A stretch of 64,000 nt of DNA, from contig CANJKZ010000108.1 of the NCBI GenBank assembly GCA_947471745.1, positions 2,271,001-2,335,000 of the forward strand, written 5' to 3'. The notes beneath the pieces were generated by a model that searched no databases, was not told the DNA's origin, and saw nothing but the letters and a program-made list of their open reading frames with translations. The DNA comes from Closterium sp. Naga37s-1 (lineage: Eukaryota; Streptophyta; Zygnematophyceae; Desmidiales; Closteriaceae). This document shows positions 55,201 to 64,000 of the stretch, one piece after another (the stretch's first letter is position 1; each line of letters begins with the position of its first letter). The translations under genes and the position numbers were made by a program.

Positions 55201-57731
55201 GCAGCGGCAGAGGAGCTCACACTGCTGGGCAACCTTGATTCGCCGCAGTACCGCTACGAGGCTCACCCTGGCATGTACCCCGGGAGGAAAGGTGGGTGCT
55301 GCGTGGTTCTCTTGTGAAGGGAGATCGTGGCAACGTAGACTCGCCACAGTATCGCTATGAGGCACACCCAGGCATGTACTCTGGTTGCAGAGGTGCATCA
55401 GAAGAGTTCAGCGTGCGGGCAGAGTTGCCCCTTGTTCAGTGCAGTGCAGTGTGCCGCATGTGCAGTGTGACGTTTCCGCCCCTTGTTCTCTGCCTCACTC
55501 CCGTCCCTCCCGGCACTGCCTTCTCCCGCTCTCCCCCTCCCCTCCTTTTCCCTCCTGCAGGCTCCATGCTTCCCTTCGCCCTGCGCTGGCTTGCAGCAGA
55601 GCTGCCCCACCGCATGGGAACTCCAATGTCCCCTCCCCCTCTCCCTCGGCACTGCCCTTATCCCTCCCCGTACTGCCCCCTCCCACCCCCACTGCAGGCT
55701 CCATGCTACCCTTCGCCCTGCGCTGGCTCGCAGCAGAGCTGCCCCACCGCATGGGCAATGCCATGTCTGCGCCCCATCCTCTCTTCCATCCCTCCCCGCA
55801 CTGCCTTTCCTCCCCTCCCCTCGCCCACCCACTCCAGGCTCCATGCTACCCTTCGCCCTGCGCTGGCTCGCAGCAGAGCTGCCCCACCGCATGGGAAATC
55901 CTGCACTCACATTGGAGCGACTTTGCGCTCTGCAGGCGTACTGCACAGCTAAGGTGGGTGTACAGGCGTACTGCACGGTGAAGGTGGGTGCTGTGGTTTG
56001 TGCGTGTGAGTATGGTGTTCTCAAGAGGTGTCCCACCGCATGGGCAATCCCGCATTCTCATTCGAGCGGCTGTGTGCTGTGAAGGGGTACTGCACTGTGA
56101 AGGGGTACTGCACTGTGAAGGGGTACGGGAACATAGAGCGTACTGCACTAGCAAGGTGGATGTGCTGTGCTGTGGGAGTGTGAATTGCCCCTTGGCACCT
56201 ACACATTTCTGCATGCATTTTAATTTCTGCGGTTTTACCTCAGCAGGGCTCACACAGTCAATCTGTGTGTCTGCGTTGCTGTGTTAATGGCAGATGAAGG
56301 AGGTGCAGGGGCGAATGGCAGCAGAGAAGCAGGCAACGCAGGGGACAGCAGCGCATGCAGGCAGCAGCATCGGTACAGGCAAGAACACGAGCGCAGAGAC
56401 AAGAAAAGGGATGGCAGATGTGATGGCGCCAGAGGATGGTGAAGGCGTATCTTCACATGCCAACACCACTGATGCAGGCGATGGCAACCAGCGAGCAACC
56501 AGCGGCAGCAACACAAAGGGCAAGTCTCCAGCAACCACATCAGCAGCATCCGCACCATCAGCAGCGGCCGCATCACAGCATGCGGCGTTGGTGGCGTGTT
56601 GGGCGCGCAGGTGGCAGGCAGTGCGGCACGCGCTCGTATCCCACCACCTGGCGCAGCGAGACTACCCCACCGCGCTCCTCTGGCTGCAGCGGCTCCTGCG
56701 CTACGAGCCGAGCAACGCCGCCCTGCTCTCGCGGTACGGCCTCGTTCGGCTGCAGCTGGGGGACGTGGAGGGCGCGAGCGCTGCGTTCGGATTGGTGGAG
56801 AAGATGGTGGTGCATCGCGAGGTGGAGATGGAGAGTGAGGGGGGGAGTGGGGGAGGAGGGGAGGAGGGGGCGGGGGAGGGAGGAGGAGGAGGAGGAGGAG
56901 GAGGAGGAGAGACAGCAGGAAATGCGAGTAACACAGCTGGAGCAGAAGCAGGAGCAGGAGCAGGAGCAACAGGAGCAGGAGGAGGAGGGAGCGATGGGGG
57001 TGTGGGGGCAGGGGGGGTGACAGCAGCAAATGTGGGGGAGATGAAGCGGCTGGTGCGGCTGAACAAGGCTCTGGTGCACTTTGCTCGCAAGGAGCACGGG
57101 CAGGCACTGCAGCTGTTCACTGCGGTGACTAAAGAGGACCCTACCAACTCCATTGCTGCGAATAACAAGGTGAGACAATGTGGTAACCCTGTTACATGGT
57201 GAGAAAGCTAGGTGATTCAGTCATTTCAAAACGCACAATGCGGTGACTAAAGTGGATTCCACCAAATCCATTGCTGCGAATAACAAGGTGAGACAATGTG
57301 GTAGCCAGGTTTCATGGTGGGGTAATTAGGTGATTCAGCTGATGCAGAAGGCACTTCACAATTTACAGGTGCTGTGGTAACCATGTTACAATGAAGGGTA
57401 TCCTCCTTTTGTTATCTTTTACATGGTTCCACCTACCCTCTTCATCCCACATCATCCCTGTTCATCCCTCTCCACACCCCTTCATCCCCACAACCCTGCC
57501 AAGCAGGCCCTCTGCCTGATGTACGGCCGAGATCTCGCGACGGCGGTGCGGGTGCTGGAGGACCAATTGCAGGCGAGCCCGCTGACAGCTGTCGACGAGA
57601 CAGTGGTGCTCAACCTGTGCTCCATGTACGAACTGGCGGCGTCTGATACGCTCAACGCCAAGAGCACGCTCAGCAACTGGCTCACGCGGCTCGCTCCTGA
57701 CGACTTTGACTTTGCCTGCACTCGGCTGTAG
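52291..57731 (+). CDS. TRAPPC12-like (TTC15) TRAPP complex subunit, spliced
   Basis: TRAPP complexes act as Rab exchange factors in membrane traffic. Exon 1 (52291-53814) starts MEGDWGDFQSG and is disordered, Pro-rich then Ser/Thr-rich, ending in SLDVKTSLDGLAVLA. The conserved part is in later exons: WRAIVDKVVEGYKLAGLAQQ, YHVLALMKLRMYGAAAEELT and LGNLDSPQYRYEAHPGMYPG (55076-55291); GSMLPFALRWLAAELPHRMG then LERLCALQAYC (about 55837-55953); WARRWQAVRHALVSHHLAQR, LLRYEPSNAALLSRYGLVRL and VRLNKALVHFARKEHGQALQ (56294-57169); LCLMYGRDLATAVRVLEDQL and LNLCSMYELAASDTLNAKS (57507-57731). This matches the plant TRAPPC12 order, with C-terminal tetratricopeptide repeats. Exon 4 has a Gly/Glu insert (56840-57020). 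Several exons have tandem partial copies in introns. Confidence 0.82.
54020..55100 (+). repeat. Up to eight partial copies of the TRAPPC12 'IVDKVVEGYKLAG' exon start
   Basis: Copies of GGCAAGGCTCGTGGCGGGCG plus the next 50-60 bp occur near 54030, 54205, 54355, 54500, 54645, 54790, 54935 and 55080. Three (54355, 54500, 54645) are nearly identical 145-bp units. Only the last copy (55076) continues into the full exon. Confidence 0.88.
54834..54875. repeat. Perfect 42-bp palindrome in a TRAPPC12 intron
   Basis: The left arm (54834-54854) and right arm (54855-54875) are exact reverse complements, centred on GACGTC. The core TTTTGAGACGTCTCAAAA (54846-54863) belongs to a dispersed motif seen in five other places. 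Confidence 0.9.
55235..55900 (+). repeat. Repeated TRAPPC12 exon fragments
   Basis: TCGCC(G/A)CAGTA(C/T)CGCTA-type sequence occurs at about 55240 and 55341. The exon start GGCTCCATGCTNCCCTTCGC occurs at about 55559, 55697 and 55836, each after a CTGCAG or TCCAG acceptor and each about 65 bp long. Only the third extends into the whole exon. Confidence 0.87.
56060..56140 (+). repeat. 18-bp intronic repeat
   Basis: GTGAAGGGGTACTGCACT-type units at about 56075-56125, related to GCGTACTGCACNGNNAAGGT at 55937 and 55965. They appear to derive from the exon end ALQAYCTAK. Confidence 0.7.
57115..57310 (+). repeat. Copy of a TRAPPC12 exon end with its donor
   Basis: GCGGTGACTAAAG-GGA followed by TCCATTGCTGCGAATAACAA and GGTGAGACAATGTGGTA occurs at 57121-57185 and 57240-57303. 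The second copy is intronic. Confidence 0.85.
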
Positions 57732-58560
57732 CAGAGGGGAGATGTGCAGTACAGGGTATAGAGTCGGGGAAAAAGCTTAGCGTCAGCACAGCAGCATCAG
57801 AGAGGCCACTGTTTATGTGCGCCTCTGCTCTACTGCAACTAGTGTTCGGTGTATGTTAAATTACCTAAGTCCTTTGTTGAATGTAAACTAGATCAAGCTC
57901 TTTTCTCTGTGGCATCTGTTGCAAATTAGACCTCTGATACATGTCACTATTTCAAGTGCACTGTTGCATGGTAATTGTATCAATTCCCTGAAACGCTAGC
58001 ATCTGAATCCTATGCATTTAAATGTCTGTGGTGGTTATGTTTGTCTGATCTAGATTCTAAAACATGCATGAATCTACCCTCAAATAGTAATATCATATAC
58101 TAGGTACCTAGGTCTAGTAGTAATATCATTTAAGCAATTATAGAGCTCCCACTGTCTTCGGTCTTCTGGGCCCCTCTTGGCCACTAGGGGGGTTAACCCC
58201 TAGTGTTACACCCACACACCACGTTGAGGTGGGGACCCTTCGTGTGGGTCCGCAGCCCCTAAACGACACGAGCCGGGCTGCAGCGTCCCACAAGCCCAAC
58301 TCAGACCAGGTGGCGTAACACCTGGCCAGGTGAAGGCGGGGTGAGGAGGCCATCCGAGTTCAGGGAGCGTCCCCCCATCCCTCGTCAGAACACTCAACTC
58401 ACACACAGGGGCGCTTCAGGCGCGGGAGGCGTCCGTCCCAACGCCGTCAGCAACCCCTGCCGCACAACACCTATGCCGCAGTCGGAGGCGGTCTTCGGTC
58501 TTGGACCCTGCCAGCTGCAGAGCGACACACAACACAAGACAAACACAACACACGATCAAG
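57732..58560. other. Downstream region, with a short inverted repeat
   Basis: 57732-58140 is AT-rich and probably 3' UTR and intergenic. At 58182-58205 the arms CACTAGGGG and CCCCTAGTG flank GGTTAA. The sequence then turns GC-rich. No gene was recognised. Confidence 0.5.
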
Positions 58561-59560
58561 TGAAACAGGCACAACGAATACATGTAACGCGGAAAAACAG
58601 AAAGAAAGCAAGACAAATCTGAGAAAAAAGCAAGGCGGACAAGGGAAGAGGCTTACCCCGCTGCAGCGATGGTTCAGCACCTCACCTCCGCCCGTGCCGC
58701 CCGCCGTGTCGTCTCCACGCTGCCCGCCATGCTGAAGGGAATGGAAGGGGGGGGTTAACCAGAGGGACGCCTCTTGATGCGCGCGCGCTGCCCCGTCGCC
58801 CTCCTCGCCCCACGAGTAGACCTAAAGGGAAGGGGAGGGGGGTGGGGGGTAGAGAGACAAACGGAAGAAAAGGATCAAGTGAAACATGCACGACAAATAC
58901 ATGAAATGCAAAAAACAGAAAGAAAGCAAGGCGGAAACGGACAAGGGAAGAGAGGCTTACCCCGCTGCAGCGATGGAGCAGCACCTCACCTCCGTCCGTG
59001 CCGCCCGCCACGTCGTCTCCACGCTGCCCGCCATGCTGAAGGGAATGGAAGGGGGGGGTTAACCAGAGGGACGCCTCTTGATGCGCGCGCGCTGCCCCGT
59101 CGCCCTCCTCGTCCCACGAGTAGATCTAAAGGGAATGGAAGGGGGGTGGGGGGTAGAGAGACAAACGGAAGAAAAGGATCAAGTGAAACATGCACGATAA
59201 ATACATGAAATGCAAAAAACAGAAAGAAAGCAAGGCGGAAACGGACAAGGGAAGAGAGGCTTACCCCGCTGCAGCGATGGAGCAGCACCTCACCTCCGTC
59301 CGTGCCGCCCGCCGTGTCGTCTCCACGCTGCCCACCATACTGAAGGGAATGGAAGGGGGGGGTTAACCAGAGGGACGCCACTTGATGCGCGCGCGCTGCC
59401 CCATCGCCCTCCTCGCCCCACGTGAAGCCCTGAAGGAAAGGAAGGCGGGGATTAAGCAGAGAAGTCCTCTTGCTGCCCCGCCGCGCTGCCCCCTCGCCCT
59501 CCTCGCCCCACGTGCTGAAGGGAATGGAAGGGGGGGGAGTGAGGACGGAGTGCGGGTCAG
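58560..59560 (-). repeat. Array of about 300-bp exon-like cassettes
   Basis: Three copies (about 58650, 58960, 59262) of a unit with GCTTACCCCGCTGCAGCGAT, GTCGTCTCCACGCTGCCC and GGGGGGGTTAACCAGAGGGA. On the minus strand each unit reads like two small exons. One, after CCTTCAG, encodes GGQRGDDTAGGTDGGEVLLH and ends before GGTAAGCC; the other encodes WGEEGDGAARAHQ before GTTAACCC. No protein family was recognised. It may be part of a rapidly changing gene or plain satellite DNA. Confidence 0.6.
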
Positions 59561-60027
59561 GAGGACGTGAGACAGAGGCATGGAAGAGGACAGATCCAAG
59601 GGCCAAGGTGCTGGAGGTATGTGAGTAGCCGCAGAGGCCGAGGGTGGGCCCCGTGCTTCAGGACAAGACCAAGAGAGAGCTGGGGCCCCCCCCACTCTCA
59701 AATGATCGAGTCCGTCTGCCCCTCGTCACTGCATGGCGCTCACTCTCCATTCAACAGCACCCCTCCTTGTAATCGCCTCAGCCAGCCCGTCAGTCTCTCC
59801 ATCTCGTTCCTCCGCCTCACCCCATGGACGCAGGGGGAGAAGCCAGCACACGTGGGAGAAAGACGCAGCGCTGTCTCCTCGCCTGCTCCTCGCCTCCAAG
59901 CGCGTGGTCAGCAGGGCGGGTAGGAGGCAGCCACACGCCTGTGACTGCCGGCCGTGCGTCATCCCAACACGCTCGCTCCCCCGCATGCCTAAGAGAGAGA
60001 TGATTAAGGAGAAAATGAAGGACTGAA

Positions 60028-60520
60028 GAATGTAGCGATACGGAAATTGGACAAAGAATGCAGCGATACGGAAATCTGACAAAGGATGCAGCGATACGGA
60101 AATCTGACAAAGATTGCAGCGACACGGAAATCTGACAAAGGATGCAGCGACACGGAAATCTGACAAAGGATGCAGCGACACGGAAATCTGACAAAGGATG
60201 CAGCGACACGGAAATCTGACAAAGGATGCAGCGATATGGAAATCTGACAAAGATTGCAGCGACACGGAAATCTGACAAAGGATGCAGCGACACGGAAATC
60301 TGACAAAGGATGCAGCGACACGAAAATCTGACAAAGGATGCAGCGACACGAAAATCTGACAAAGGATGCAGCGACACGGAAATCTGACAAAGGATGCAGC
60401 GACACGGAAATCTGACAAAGGATGCAGCGACACGGAAATCTGACAAAGGATGCAGCGACACGGAAATCTGACAAAGGATGCAGCGACACGGAAATCTGAC
60501 AAAGGATGCAGCGACACGGA
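60028..60520. repeat. 28-bp tandem minisatellite, about 17 copies
   Basis: The unit is GATGCAGCGACACGGAAATC followed by TGACAAAG, with few variants (GATACGG, GATATGG, AGATTGCAG). Confidence 0.95.
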
Positions 60521-60639
60521 AAGAACGAGTGGCGAGAGGAGGAGGAAGTGGCAATGACGGCGAAGGCGAGCAGTGAAAGAACGAGTGCAAACAAGAGCGT
60601 GAAAATATCAACAGAAGGCAGATCTCTTAGCCGTATTCA

Positions 60640-61010
60640 GGAGGGGTCGAAGCTGCATGCACGCGCGCTCGCCAGCAGCGGCACTTCTCCCTCCTCGCTT
60701 CGCCGTTCCTCCACAGGCGAGCAGTGATCAGCAGGGCAGCAGTGGTGCCTGCCGTGCGTCATCCCACTGCCGCCATCCCACAGGTGCAGTGCAGCAGCCT
60801 CCGCCCCTCCAGCCGTGCGCACAGGTGCAGTGCAGCACCCATCCATCCTCCTCCACCCACCCATCGCTCCACTCAACCTCGCCTGCTCCTCGCCTCCTCC
60901 GCCGCGCCTTGCCTGCGAGCGCGTGGTCAGCAGGGCGGGTAGGAGGCAGCCACACGCCTGTGACTGCCGGCCGTGCGTCTTCCCAACACGCTCGCGTCCA
61001 CCTCAGCCAC
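60640..61010. repeat. Copy of the 59885-59985 block with related fragments
   Basis: GCGCGTGGTCAGCAGGGCGG through CCGTGCGTCNTCCCAACACG occurs at 59900-59975 and 60918-60990. Shorter versions (GGTCAGCAGGGC... GCCGTGCGTCATCCCAC) occur near 60728-60768 and 61718-61752. No gene was assigned to 59560-60028 or 60520-61435. Confidence 0.7.
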
Positions 61011-61435
61011 GTGCCGTCCACGTCAGCCACACGCCCACACGCTTCCCCTCCCTTTGCATGCGCTTGCGTTGAGTGTGCTGCATGGAACAGCAAGCACGGT
61101 GGTGAGTCGAGGAACCGTGAACAAGCAAGGAAGCGAACGGAGCGAAGAAAGAAGAGACAGCAGCAACAAGGAAAGACGGGAACACGGCGAGCGACGTACC
61201 GTGAGTGTGGGGCGCTGTAGGTGCTGCAGTCTGCAGCAAGGCGGAGTCTCGTTAGTCCCGAAGGTGGCGCGTTGAAGGCGCTGCAGCAACGTACGAGCGC
61301 GTACCCACGCCCGTGCACACACCTGGCTGCAAGCATGCACTCACCAGTCGAGCTCGCCCCTGCCGTTGCCGCGTTTGCCTCACACGCTCGGGCCTCTGCC
61401 CGCTTGCCTCAGGGCACTGCCCCTAGCTAGCCAAT

Positions 61436-61660
61436 GTCCAATCCAAGCCTCAATGTCCAAACCAATGTCCAAACCAATGTCCAAACCAATGTCCAAACCA
61501 ATGTCCAAACCAATGTCCAAACCAATGTCCAAACCAATGTCCAAACCAATGTCCAAACCAATGTCCAAACCAATGTCCAAACCAATGTCCAAATCAATGT
61601 CCAAACCAATGTCCAAACCAATGTCCAAACCAATGTCCAAACCAATGTCCAAACCAATGG
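61436..61660. repeat. 12-bp tandem minisatellite, about 18 copies
   Basis: The unit is CAATGTCCAAAC. Because 12 is a multiple of three, frames stay open on both strands (for example NVQT repeats), but I see no reason to call it a gene. Confidence 0.95.
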
Positions 61661-62480
61661 CTCAATGTCCAATGTCTGCTGCTGCTGCTGCCGGGAGGTG
61701 CATGCAGGGACAGCGGTGGTCAGCAGGGCACGCCCAGGCCGTGCGTCATCCCACCGCCCCGTAGCTACCTCTGCCTCCTCGCCTCAAGTGCATGGGCGAC
61801 CTGCACAAGTCACAGAGCACAGCATCAGTCCCTGGCTATTCGGATCTGACAAAAACAGGAAAAAAGGACGCTAAGATTTCAATGCACCAGGGCGGAACGA
61901 GTGGTGGAGGGCAACTTACAAGGTGAATGGCAGAGGAGCCCCGCCAGTCAGTGATTCTGGCACCTCCTCTCCTCTGCACCTCCTCTCCTCTGCACCTCCT
62001 CTCCTCTGCACCTCCTCTGCAGCTCCTGGCCTCCCCACGCCCATGCGTTGTGCCCCAGTGTCACCTTAGCCCTGTGCCTCTGCAAGGACGGGGAGGGGAG
62101 CACGTGGAGACAAGGAGGTGAGCCAGCGCACGAGAAAAGCGATAGGGACAATGAACCAGCCAGGGCAATGAAGCGAAAGGGCATTGCTTCAAAAGAAAAC
62201 AAGGCGGTGAGAGCAAAACGCACATAAGCTGGGCGGGTAGGGATCTCGCCAGCAGCCCCTTGCCTCCTTGTCGCCTCCTCGCCTCCTCAGCTGCGCAAGT
62301 CAGCACCTTCACCTCCTCGCGTCATCGCGTCGCATCCTCACCAACAGCGTTGCCTCCTGGCCTTGCTGCTGCCGGTGTGGAGAGGGCAGGCAGGCACACG
62401 CTGCCTTGCTGCTTGCCCTGCGCTCTGAAAAGGGTGGAAAGAGATGGGGGAGAGGAACAAAGGAACCAAGGAAATAATAA
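61661..62480. other. No gene recognised
   Basis: Contains a short CTCCTCTCCTCTGCAC repeat (61968-62020). Only overlapping spurious frames were seen. Confidence 0.5.
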
Positions 62481-62489
62481 AACAATGGA

Positions 62490-62640
62490 CGGTGGCAACG
62501 TATTGAAGGTGCTAAAAAAAACCATATTCAGCTTCCAATACTGAAGGTGCCAAAAAACACATTGAGCTTCCAATACTGAAGGTGCTAAAAGAAAACAGAT
62601 TCAGCTTCCAATACTGAAGGTGCTAAAAAACAGATTCAGC
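62490..62640. repeat. 34-40 bp tandem repeat, about four copies
   Basis: Unit GCTTCCAATACTGAAGGTGC followed by TAAAAAACAGATTCA, with small length differences. Confidence 0.88.
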
Positions 62641-62807
62641 TAACGTAGGGAACGCAACAAAGGGAAGGCAACTCACAAGTTCCTCCGGTGCGGCAGCAGT
62701 GGCGCCATTCCTCCTCGCCTCAGTCGTTCGGCAGCAGCCGTTGGCAAGCAGTCGTTCGGCAGCAGCCGTTGGGCAGCAGTGCTCAGGAGCAGCGGTCCAG
62801 TGATCTC

Positions 62808-63290
62808 TGCAGTGAAAGAAAGAAAGGAAAAACAAAACAAAATTATTAGCACGAACGGAAATATGAAAGACGGACGATCAGCAACGGAAGCCAGAAGAGC
62901 AAATCAGGAAACGATAGCGCGAAAGAAACGGATCAAGGCAAGTATAAGGATTCAGGTAGCCCACCGTTGGCCGCGGCGTCGAAGGCGCGGGTCGCCGCTA
63001 CGGACGTGGAACGACACTCCCACCACGACTTGAAACTCGAGGAGAGGCGCCTCGCCCGAGGAGAGAAGGCACCTCGTGTAAGAGCGCGCTGTACTCCGAA
63101 TTGATCGCGTAAGAGCGCGCTGCAGCGAAAGAAAAAAAACAGATTATTAGCACAGACGGAAAAATGAAGCGGGCGATTAGCAAGCCAATGAACACAACGG
63201 AAGCCCGAAGAGCAAATCAGAGCGAAACAAAACGGAATACGGCAAGCATAGAGATTCAGGTAACCCACCGTTGGCCGCGGCGGCGAAAGC
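62808..63290. repeat. Two-copy repeat, period about 312 bp
   Basis: 62808-62973 and 63122-63285 share the order GAAAGAAA, ATTATTAGCAC, GACGGA, AACGGAAGCC, GAAGAGCAAATCAG, ATTCAGGTA-CCCACCGTTG and GCCGCGGCG. Confidence 0.85.
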
Positions 63291-63294
63291 CATC

Positions 63295-63590
63295 CCACCA
63301 GAGCCGTCGCTGCCTCCCCCTCGCTGCCTCCCCCTCGCTGCCTCCCCCTTGCTGCCTCCCCCTCGCTGCCTCCCCCTCGCTGCCTCCCCCTTGCTGCCTC
63401 CCCCTCGCTGCCTCCCCCTTGCTGCCTCCCCCTCGCTGCCTCCCCCTTGCTGCCTCCCCCTCGCTGCCTCCCCCTTGCTGCCTCCCCCTCGCTGCCTCCC
63501 CCTTGCTGCCTCCCCCTCGCTGCCTCGCCCGTCGCTGCTTCCCCCTTGCTGCCTCGCCCGTCGCTGCTTCCCCGTCGCTGCTGCCCCCCA
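63295..63590. repeat. 14-bp tandem minisatellite, about 20 copies
   Basis: Unit GCTGCCTCCCCCT plus C or T, with C and T variants often alternating. All three frames are open on both strands because 14 is not a multiple of three. Confidence 0.93.
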
Positions 63591-63794
63591 CGTATGGCGT
63601 GTGCCGGCCTGTAGGCGTGCAAGCAGAGGATGTGGGCTGGAGGAGAGGGCGGGCAAATGATTAGTAAGAGATATGGAAAACTGACAAGCATACATGTAAG
63701 CAACGAAAAATGCAAGACGATTAAAGCTGGAAAGCACGCATCAGGTGAAGGTGGTGTGAGTGGCAGTGACAGTGCAGCGGAGTGAGTGACAGTG

Positions 63795-63842
63795 CCAGCG
63801 GCAGCGGCAGCGGCAGCAGCAGCGGCAGCGGCAGCGGCAGCG
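63795..63842. repeat. (GCAGCG)n microsatellite
   Basis: Run of GCAGCG and GCAGCA triplet pairs. The remaining sequence to 64000 holds nothing I recognise except CCTGAACACACCT at 63897 and 63933. Confidence 0.85.
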
Positions 63843-64000
63843 CAGGCGGGGTGGTGGGTGGCAGCTGCAGGGCGGGCACCAAAGGACCGTACCGTACCTG
63901 AACACACCTACTTACGCATGATGCCGCCGTTACCTGAACACACCTGGGGAATGGTCCAATGGTGGCGCCGGTGCGAGCTGGAGGAGGAGGAACGAGTGGC

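Noticed and set aside
60028..60520. 28-bp array as a CRISPR
   Set aside because: Units are directly abutting with no spacers, in a nuclear genome; it is a minisatellite.
59726..60611. FVRFPCRCILCQIS repeat protein on the minus strand
   Set aside because: Translation of the 28-bp minisatellite, open in all three minus frames.
61366..61874. NVQT/MSKP repeat protein over the 12-bp array
   Set aside because: The array is open in several frames on both strands because its unit is 12 bp without stops; no flanking coding evidence was seen.
63177..63737. GGGSKGEAARGRQ repeat protein over the 14-bp array
   Set aside because: All frames are open on both strands, a trivial result of a stop-free repeat.

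Overview
This is nuclear DNA of a photosynthetic streptophyte, most likely a charophyte green alga. A zygnematophyte such as Closterium is my best guess, but it is an inference from gene content and was not tested. The clues are spliced genes with many GT-AG introns, a chloroplast phylloquinone-pathway methyltransferase (MenG), a plant-type BASS transporter, a protein with a plant-type myosin-binding (GTD-binding/zein-binding) coiled coil, plant-like TRAPPC12 and gamma-tubulin complex proteins, and plant LTR retrotransposons including a chromodomain Ty3/gypsy element. No rRNA, tRNA or CRISPR was recognised.

Layout. 1-6465 (+): 5'-incomplete gamma-tubulin complex component gene. 6695-8616 (+): FAM204A-like gene. 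9172-10900 and 12108-13615 (+): two tandem paralogues of an EF-hand membrane protein. 13775-15559 (-): single-exon membrane-anchored GTD-binding protein; a decayed piece of its 3' end also lies after the first EF-hand copy. 15.7-18.4 kb: intergenic, with a two-copy 377-bp repeat. 18405-22642 (-): menG in seven exons whose phases agree throughout. 22946-49229: one Ty3/gypsy chromovirus carrying four further elements (copia A 24739-31373; a TRIM-like element 33310-34792; copia B 35634-49071; copia C 36208-42859, inside copia B). Three of the four have matching 5-bp target duplications. 49627-51636 (-): BASS transporter. 52291-57731 (+): TRAPPC12-like gene, divergent from BASS. 57.7-64 kb: arrays of tandem repeats, some with exon-like units, and no gene I can name.

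Two observations stand out. First, the promoter and transit-peptide exon of menG is present again, about 94% identical in protein, as the first exon of the BASS gene. It would splice in phase to the transporter, which looks like capture of a plastid presequence by exon duplication. Second, introns of four unrelated genes are filled with tandem, diverged partial copies of neighbouring exons ('exon echoes'), in one case expanded into a 17-bp minisatellite. This fits, but does not prove, ongoing intron growth or gain by tandem duplication. An 18-bp palindrome family also recurs in introns of these genes, once inside a perfect 42-bp palindrome.
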